A stretch of DNA of 64,000 nucleotides, from NCBI GenBank assembly GCA_037903475.1, contig JBAJFG010000022.1, forward strand, positions 186,001 through 250,000, in the 5' to 3' direction. Below are positions 58,633 through 64,000 of this stretch, piece after piece (within the stretch, counting starts at the first letter, position 1; the number at the start of each line of letters is the position of its first letter). The stretch comes from Ancylostoma caninum. Taxonomy: Eukaryota > Nematoda > Chromadorea > Rhabditida > Ancylostomatidae. The notes beneath the pieces were generated by a model that searched no databases, was not told the DNA's origin, and saw nothing but the letters and a program-made list of their open reading frames with translations. The position numbers were made by a program, and so were the translations under genes.

Positions 58633-60134
58633 CAGGGGGCATAAATTATTGTAGAACCTTTGCTCATTTATTTCTCCGCCAGGAACACGTGGTTCATTCT
58701 GTTTTTTTTTTCTCGCTGAGCGGAGAACGGTACAAAGTAGGTCTTGCTTTGGAGCATTTGGTCTCGGAACAGATTTTTGAAAAACGGGTTGTTGCGGCAA
58801 TTTTTCCTGGAAAATCCACCGAAACTTCAAAGATGGCCTTAACGTTCGGGTACCTGGGGTTCGAGGTGCTCCATGAAAAGGATTATCGTACATATGGGAG
58901 CGGAAAACAACGGCTACCCCATGCTCCCAGTGTTGGCCAATTTCCACCAAATGCTTCCGAGAATTTTTTCACTGGATATCATAATATAGGCCAGTGACTA
59001 GATTTGATTTTTGAATTATGTGATTCTGTGTGTGATTTATGATCGCTGAGGTGATGCTACAAAACTGCCATCAGCAGGACAAGATATGTGCCAACTGTGC
59101 CACTCGAAACTTCAGGCTTGGTTTTTTCAGCCTAGCAACTTTTGGAACAGCCTCGTTCTGTGCTCTCGTTAACAATGATCTTGAGTAGATTCTGTACGCA
59201 CACCTTGTAATCGTCGTTGGGAACACGACAGTATTTTTTATCCAACTTAACCTATTGAAGACCGCGCGCATTTTCGCGTGTCTGGCGCGTGGGACCGACT
59301 TCCATTTCAGGAGCGCGGCATCTGCATAGTTCCACGCTGTTATGGTAAGATAATTTAGACTAAAACACGAAGTTTTGTGGGAATAATCTGAAATCTAGAA
59401 CTGGAAGCTTACTAGTGTCACTGGACTGAAAAACCTTAGAATCTAAACGGTTATCACTTTTATTTAACGGCAAAACAAGTTTGTTAAAGGTATTTTGAGT
59501 GCTATGAAGAAGTTTCCCGAGAGTATGCACGTTTTTATTCCTCTAGCCTGAAGAGTAATGAAGTGCAAGATGCAGTGAATGCCCTTTTTTTGTAGAAAAT
59601 ATGTCTCTTATACAGGTTCTTCTTAACCACTGCACAAGAAATGTAATGCGATCTTCCTCGATTTTAAAATCCCATCCTTTTCATGGTATTTGGCACAGCA
59701 AAAAAAAGATATTTTTCTTGAACCACAGTTATATGACCATTGCTTAGATGTGTTGTACTCATTTCATATGAAAATACTGCAAAACAGCCCGAAAGTAAGG
59801 GTCAGAAGTTGATAATAAGGGCGCGGCTCACCGGTGAGCCGCGCGGTCGTCAATGGGTTAAAACGTCACGAACTGTATTCTGCAGCTGGTCAAAAGCTGT
59901 TTTTGTAGCTTTTTTGCTAGGAAATTGCGGGTTGAAAGCAATCCAATCGGCGGCACAGAAGATCTGCATTGAAAGTTTCCGATGAATTTTTTCGTTGCCT
60001 CGTTTGGATATCCAGAACATGCTTGTGACCATAAAATGGAGCAAATCCAGTTCTATTAATAAAGACCTACCATAGCAAATTACTGGAGAAAAATAAGCCA
60101 GCGAACGATGTACAATAACTTATGGCCCTCCCTG
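58633..60134. mobile_element. TIR element with TA target, host of a piggyBac-like MITE
   Basis: Left end CAGGGGGCATAAATTATTGT and right end inverse of CAGGGAGGGCCATAAGTTAT, similarity extending about 45 bp inward; TA on both sides (58631-58632, 60135-60136). Removing the MITE leaves about 0.9 kb. Minus-strand frames 60044-59850 and 59271-59071 become nearly continuous once the MITE is removed but match no known transposase. The BEL element begins immediately after its right TA. Confidence 0.72.
59251..59857. mobile_element. piggyBac-like MITE
   Basis: Ends CCTATTGAAGACCGCGCG and inverse of CCCATTGACGACCGCGCG, flanked by TTAA at 59247-59250 and 59858-59861. 607 bp, no coding capacity. Near the right end a 24-bp perfect palindrome (59821-59844) is centred on ACCGGT. 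TTAA target and CCC-type terminus indicate piggyBac relations; distinct from the AGGCAGC family. Confidence 0.85.
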
Positions 60135-60136
60135 TA

Positions 60137-60423
60137 TATCATCGACAGATCGATGATCCCTGTAGTATTCATGTTTACCGCCGATACTGTACCTCCTGTG
60201 GAGGGGGCGGAGCTGACCCGTCTCGGCCCAGAGATACTTGTTCCGAGTCAGAATGATGCTGTAAGCCGTATAAGGCGCACTTTACTCACTCTCCTCACAT
60301 TGCTCATAATCTCATGTACAGTATGATAAATAAATTCCACTGAACCACCATATCTATTGTGCATACGGACGATATAAAGTCCAAGAGTCTAAGGCGCCAC
60401 CATCCGCCACATAAGTCGCCACA
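60137..60423 (+). repeat. 5' LTR of the BEL/Pao element
   Basis: 287 bp, TATCATCGACAG to GTCGCCACA. Likely promoter region: GACGATATAAAGTCC (TATA-like ATATAAA, about 60369) near the end and a polyadenylation-like AATAAA at about 60329. Differs from the 3' LTR at three positions. Confidence 0.9.
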
Positions 60424-60428
60424 TTTTC

Positions 60429-60440
60429 TGGTGCATCGGC
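60429..60440 (+). other. Primer-binding site, tRNA-Gly type
   Basis: TGGTGCATCGGC five bases after the 5' LTR matches the complement of a tRNA-Gly 3' end (TGGTGCATTGGC) with one change. This is the expected place for first-strand priming. Confidence 0.72.
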
Positions 60441-60527
60441 TAAAATAAAGCCATTCCTCCCGCGTCAAAGCCTGGAGAAGAGACTCGCTCACACTTGAGC
60501 AATTTCGCGGCCCACCCATAGCCGTAA

Positions 60528-60720
60528 GAGGTTAGCATCTAATAAGCCTAACCTTGGGACCAAGAGCCCTAAAAATTCGTGCCTTGCTCTGCAACTGCAC
60601 AAGAGGTTAGCACCTAAGCCTGACCTTGGGACCAAGAGCCCTAAAAATCCGCGCCTTGCTTCCAGCAAGTGCCCAACAGGTTAACGACAAAGTATAACCT
60701 AGGAGCTTAAGAGCCCCAAA
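60528..60720 (+). repeat. Leader tandem repeats of the BEL/Pao element
   Basis: Units of about 73 bp with AAGAGGTTAGCACCTAAGCC, CTTGGGACCAAGAGCCCTAA and GCCTTGCT occur twice, plus a decayed third (AGGTTAACGA...GGAGCTTAAGAGCCCC). Position in the untranslated leader suggests a packaging or regulatory role, not shown. Confidence 0.78.
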
Positions 60721-60872
60721 TCACCGATCCAATTAAGGATCGCGAATCGATATCGATTCTTCCCAGCCTAATTGGGACAGCTGGTTACGCCTGTACGAAT
60801 CAGTCGCAGAACCAACAGCTGCGCTTCTGAGAATATATCTCAAGGGAAGTCTTAGAAGGAGCCAAAAAAACC

Positions 60873-63101
60873 ATGGCACTTCACTTTCACAGAATGCCCA
60901 TTATTCTTAGTGCGAAATTGCTAAGAACAATTGTGATTCGTCATACAGAGTACACAGAAAATTTAGAATATTCTGAAGTAGACGACGAGAACTATGAAAA
61001 ATGTCGCACTACCATCGCTTTGTTGGAAAGTAGCCTGCGGCAAATTAAGGAGGCCAAAGAGGACCTCCAGAAACTGCACAGAGAGATACAGAATGAGCAC
61101 AAAAACTGCAAGGATAACTCAGAGAAAAGAGAGATTCTGGCAGAAATTCAACAAATTGAAGAAGACTCTCAGCTACGAACAGCTACAGCTGAGGCAAACA
61201 ACCTCATCGTTATGTTGACCGCTAAGCTCAACGAATCTAAGAACACTCGCAGAAACATGGAGATTTTTCTTGGATACATGAGCCCTAGGGCTCAAAACCT
61301 AGATGCTTCGTTTAAGGACGATTCAAAAAACGTCCAAAATATTGGCAATAATACCGAGCAAAATAGAAACTACATGTCATTACCGTCAGTTTCGCAGGCA
61401 TCATACTCAAACCAAGGCAGATGCAACCCAGTGGCACTTCTCAAGAAAGAAATAGCCGCAAATACATCCGCTAAGAAAAGATTAGGCCAGAAAAACAACG
61501 GCAGGGTCACACAATCAAGAGGGATGCACACCAACTACCGACCCAATTACGGTGCGGAATGCATATTTTGCCACAAGGGCAATCACTCAGCAGTCCGATG
61601 TCGCAGCGTCACCGATCAAAGCATGCGCCGAAAAACACTCAGAGAACAAAATCGCTGTTGGAAGTGTTTCTCAATAAACCATAACAGCTTCGTCTGCCGT
61701 AAGCAAGACTGCTCATCTTGCGGCCAGAAACATCATAGTAGCTTATGCTTCAAAAAGGAGGCACCAGATAATTACGGTAAAGAGCGAACGGCAATTACCA
61801 TGGCGTCAAATAGGCCAAACCTGAGGGACTCGCAAATCTGCGATCAGCGGACAATTAATAACCAACCCAGTCGCACGAAAACTAGCCCACTGATAGTACA
61901 GATGTGCGCAGAAACAATGCCGGGATTAAACGTTCCTCCGCCTAAGGTCACAAATAGACAAACTGTGTTGATGACAGCCGAGGGCAGTTTATGGAACGCA
62001 AGGAGGGAACAATTCGAAAAAGTGCTATTTCTTTTCGACTCCGGTGCACAAAAAACAGTCGTTGAGGAGGAACTTGTAGAACAGTTTGGTCTACCCAAGA
62101 AAACGACAAAAATGTGCACAATTTCAGGAGGTGGTGGACACAGGGAAACGTTCAAAAGTCACACTGTTCATCTCAAAATCGGTACGGCATTCGGAGAAGA
62201 CATCAAAATGACCGTAGAAACTCTACCAGTCATTACAAGTGGATTTCCATCCGTGAAACTTGATCAGATTGACGTCGCCTTTCTAAAGACCGAAGAGATT
62301 TATTTGGCAAATACAAAAATACGTGGAGAGCATCAAATTCCACGTGTATTGGTGGGGCTGGACTACTACCACGACCTAGTTACTGACCATTTAACTAAAA
62401 CCCCATCAGGGTTGCACATAGTCAAAACCGTTTTCGGCCCAGTTATTCATGGCAGTGGGTTGACCGAAACAAGACAGGTTGAATCTGTCAATTATAACCT
62501 GACAGCTATGTGGGAGGACACTGAGTATCACGCGGTCCAGAAAGGTTCTGACCTCGGTAAATTAGGAACAACACAGAATGAGCACCGGAGAGCTGAAAAG
62601 GTATCAAAGTACTCTTCCGCGTGCACAAGTGAAGCTTACCACTCCTACGGCTTCACAGCTTCTTCTCTTCCATTGAAGGAACATGCGACACATATCGCAA
62701 ATGATCACCCAGTAGCTATGAGAAGGCTACATTCGTCACAACTCCAGCCGTCTGCCATCAACCTCAAGCCGCCTTCCACATCGACCAGCCGCCGTTCGTC
62801 TCCACCGCCACCCAGCCGCCGTTCGCCTCCAACGCCCGCAAGTCTTCATCGCCCCCAACGTCTTCGAGCTGTACTTCGCCGTCGCCCGCCTCAAGGAGTC
62901 GATCTTCGCCGCACCACGACAACAAGGAAGAAAGCTAAGATCAGTGATATTAATAGTGATAATTCTTGTCGCCCGCCGGAGTATCATCGACAGATCGATG
63001 ATCCCTGTAGTATTCATATTTACCGCCGATACTGTACCTCCTGTGGAGGGGGCGGAGCTGACCCGTCTCGGCCCAGAGATACTTGTTCCGAGTCAGATTG
63101 A
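60873..63101 (+). CDS. BEL/Pao Gag-protease polyprotein, pol-less
   Basis: 742 codons from ATG in ACCATGG. Residues ~35-140 are charged coiled coil (LRQIKEAKEDLQKLHREIQN). The large central Gag region usual in Pao elements is not visible. Zinc knuckles lie at ~229-290: CIFCHKGNHSAVRC, CWKCFSINHNSFVC and CSSCGQKHHSSLC. An aspartic protease follows: LFLFDSGAQKTVVEEE with catalytic DSG (~387), then RVLVGLDYYHDLV (~491) and FGPVIHGSGL (~525). The last 215 residues are low-complexity Ser/Pro/Arg (PPPPSRRSPPTPA) and the final ~40 codons read into the 3' LTR. No RT, RNase H or integrase follows. The intact frame suggests recent activity in trans or chance preservation. Confidence 0.9.
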   Translation: MALHFHRMPIILSAKLLRTIVIRHTEYTENLEYSEVDDENYEKCRTTIALLESSLRQIKEAKEDLQKLHREIQNEHKNCKDNSEKREILAEIQQIEEDSQLRTATAEANNLIVMLTAKLNESKNTRRNMEIFLGYMSPRAQNLDASFKDDSKNVQNIGNNTEQNRNYMSLPSVSQASYSNQGRCNPVALLKKEIAANTSAKKRLGQKNNGRVTQSRGMHTNYRPNYGAECIFCHKGNHSAVRCRSVTDQSMRRKTLREQNRCWKCFSINHNSFVCRKQDCSSCGQKHHSSLCFKKEAPDNYGKERTAITMASNRPNLRDSQICDQRTINNQPSRTKTSPLIVQMCAETMPGLNVPPPKVTNRQTVLMTAEGSLWNARREQFEKVLFLFDSGAQKTVVEEELVEQFGLPKKTTKMCTISGGGGHRETFKSHTVHLKIGTAFGEDIKMTVETLPVITSGFPSVKLDQIDVAFLKTEEIYLANTKIRGEHQIPRVLVGLDYYHDLVTDHLTKTPSGLHIVKTVFGPVIHGSGLTETRQVESVNYNLTAMWEDTEYHAVQKGSDLGKLGTTQNEHRRAEKVSKYSSACTSEAYHSYGFTASSLPLKEHATHIANDHPVAMRRLHSSQLQPSAINLKPPSTSTSRRSSPPPPSRRSPPTPASLHRPQRLRAVLRRRPPQGVDLRRTTTTRKKAKISDINSDNSCRPPEYHRQIDDPCSIHIYRRYCTSCGGGGADPSRPRDTCSESD

Positions 63102-63268
63102 TGCTGTAAGCCGTATAAGGCGCACTTTACTCACTCTCCTCACATTGCTCATAATCTCATGTACAGTATGATAAATAAATTCCACTGAACCACCATATCT
63201 GTTGTGCATACGGACGATATAAAGTCCAAGAGTCTAAGGCGCCACCATCCGCCACATAAGTCGCCACA
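62982..63268 (+). repeat. 3' LTR of the BEL/Pao element
   Basis: 287 bp, same ends as the 5' LTR. A purine run AAGGAAGAAAG at about 62922 could be a decayed polypurine tract. The polyprotein frame ends inside this LTR at 63101. Confidence 0.9.
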
Positions 63269-63273
63269 CTGTA

Positions 63274-63490
63274 TTTCTTCTTGCTGATCTCGCATTGGTG
63301 GGAGAGTAATTCCTTGGCGCCATAAGCACAGAAGCCTCCTTCTGACGAACACTCGCTCTGGACCTCGTTTTACTAGATTTTGGCCGTGCAATATAACAGA
63401 GCCGTCTCTTAGAGTATTCGTCGCACAGGCGTCATCTTCCCATATAAAGCGATCATATCCAGTTTTCTGTGTCCATACAAAGACACTAGC
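63274..63490 (-). other. Unassigned flank between BEL and the edge element
   Basis: A 114-codon minus frame (63493-63149) spans it and the LTR; the part outside the LTR has no convincing family match. Confidence 0.3.
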
Positions 63491-63495
63491 CATAT

Positions 63496-64000
63496 ACAGT
63501 CTGCATCAAAAGCATAGGGACACCCTAATTCTTGTACATAACGAAGCTCACCCTCATCTAATCGGCCTGATTTCTTGCTCATTCTAATCAGCAGATCAAG
63601 AAACCCTAAGTCACATGGTTCCAGTCAATAAGATCATCTCACACAATTTTTATAATTTTCTGGAGAGAAGAGTCAGGATTCCTTGAAATTCCTTGAAATA
63701 AAAGTATAGGAACACCTGCTGTTGACTGACCACTTTGCACCGAAAAAATAAGCAGAAGGTAATTGACAGCCAGATGGGACTGTTTGGTTATTTGGCACTT
63801 TAGGCGTCCTATTTGCCATACTGTGGAAGTTGTCGCTGGCAAGGTTAATCTCCAGATTACTTCAAGCACACACAACGGCATTTTCGATGACTTCAACTGA
63901 AAGACACTCTATCTTGTGAGCGCATATTTGCCTAAAATTAGTCTCCAACAAATTTTTCATTGGAATCTGTTTTCAAAACCACGGTTGTTGCCCCCAAATC
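63496..64000 (+). mobile_element. Left end of a Tc1-like element, cut by window edge
   Basis: CAGTCTGCATCAAAAGCATA followed by GGGACACCC, preceded by TA, is a Tc1/mariner-style terminus. A second copy of the inner word (AAAAGTATAGGAACACCT, 63700-63717) lies 192 bases inward of AAAAGCATAGGGACACCC (63508-63525). The coding part would lie beyond 64000. Confidence 0.6.

Larger units (their letters stand above)
60137..63268 (+). mobile_element. BEL/Pao LTR retrotransposon, gag-protease only
   Basis: 3.13 kb with two 287-bp LTRs that differ at three sites, a 5-bp target duplication CTGTA (60132-60136 and 63269-63273), a tRNA-Gly-type primer site and one long frame. Reverse transcriptase, RNase H and integrase are entirely absent, so it needs an autonomous relative. 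LTR near-identity indicates recent insertion. LTRs start TATCATCG rather than TG and end CCACA. Confidence 0.92.

Noticed and set aside
58689..58997. Opposed frames of 102 and 108 codons
   Set aside because: They overlap on both strands inside a TIR element and neither matches a transposase or host family.
1..64000. CRISPR arrays, rRNA genes, bacterial-type operons
   Set aside because: No regularly spaced identical direct repeats with unique spacers, no rRNA motifs, and no co-directional gene runs; content is eukaryotic repeats.

Overview
The window looks like repeat-dense nuclear DNA of a clade V (strongylid, hookworm-like) nematode. This rests on its transposon mix, all read directly from the sequence: CR1-type and RTE-type non-LTR retrotransposons, a BEL/Pao LTR element, mariner and Tc1 fossils, hAT-like and TTAA-target short elements, (TAAA)n retroposon tails, and a short nematode-style exon candidate. 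Nothing bacterial is present and no CRISPR array. The genus is an inference; no host gene could be named, and only one possible host exon (24.2-24.5 kb, minus) is offered.

Layout. 0-7.9 kb: mostly unassigned DNA with an 890-bp mariner-type element (2954-3843) and an unusual terminal-inverted-repeat element built of GC-rich 21-bp repeats (4323-5013). 7.9-14.3 kb: an RTE endonuclease fragment, a 59-bp satellite, and a near full-length CR1 element (about 8693-12908) that seems to sit inside the satellite. 14.8-17.3 kb: a second, decayed CR1 split by a TTAA-flanked MITE. 21.4-23.5 kb: a hAT-type element with a perfect 8-bp target duplication and a nested insert. 24.0-26.3 kb: a strong hairpin, the candidate exon, and Tc1 and mariner pseudogenes.

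26.5-31.8 kb: a complete RTE element with an 11-bp target duplication. It carries two later insertions, a 1.68-kb TIR element and a 463-bp fold-back MITE, and itself splits an older reverse-transcriptase fossil. 33-40 kb: tandem repeats, fold-back repeats and a retroposon tail. 40.6-42.6 kb: scattered CR1 pieces. 42.7-46.8 kb: a Tc1 pseudogene, a 903-bp TIR element, two mirror-image hAT MITEs in an AT microsatellite, and a mariner pseudogene. 47.9-53.7 kb: more MITEs, the same 59-bp satellite in reverse orientation with a hAT MITE inside it, and a 1.1-kb hAT-type element with TSD GCCATAAT. 54.1-55.7 kb: a mariner pseudogene followed by a Helentron/Lep1-like element with internal 110-117-bp repeats. 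58.6-63.3 kb: a TIR element containing a piggyBac-like MITE, and directly beside it a young gag-protease-only BEL/Pao element with near-identical 287-bp LTRs. The right edge cuts a Tc1-like element.

The parts do not form a pathway. They form a stack of insertions whose order can be read: satellite, then CR1, then MITEs; RT fossil, then RTE, then TIR element and fold-back; TIR element, then piggyBac-like MITE and BEL. The only long open frames are the BEL gag-protease (742 codons) and the RTE endonuclease-RT (about 715 codons, cut by an insertion).
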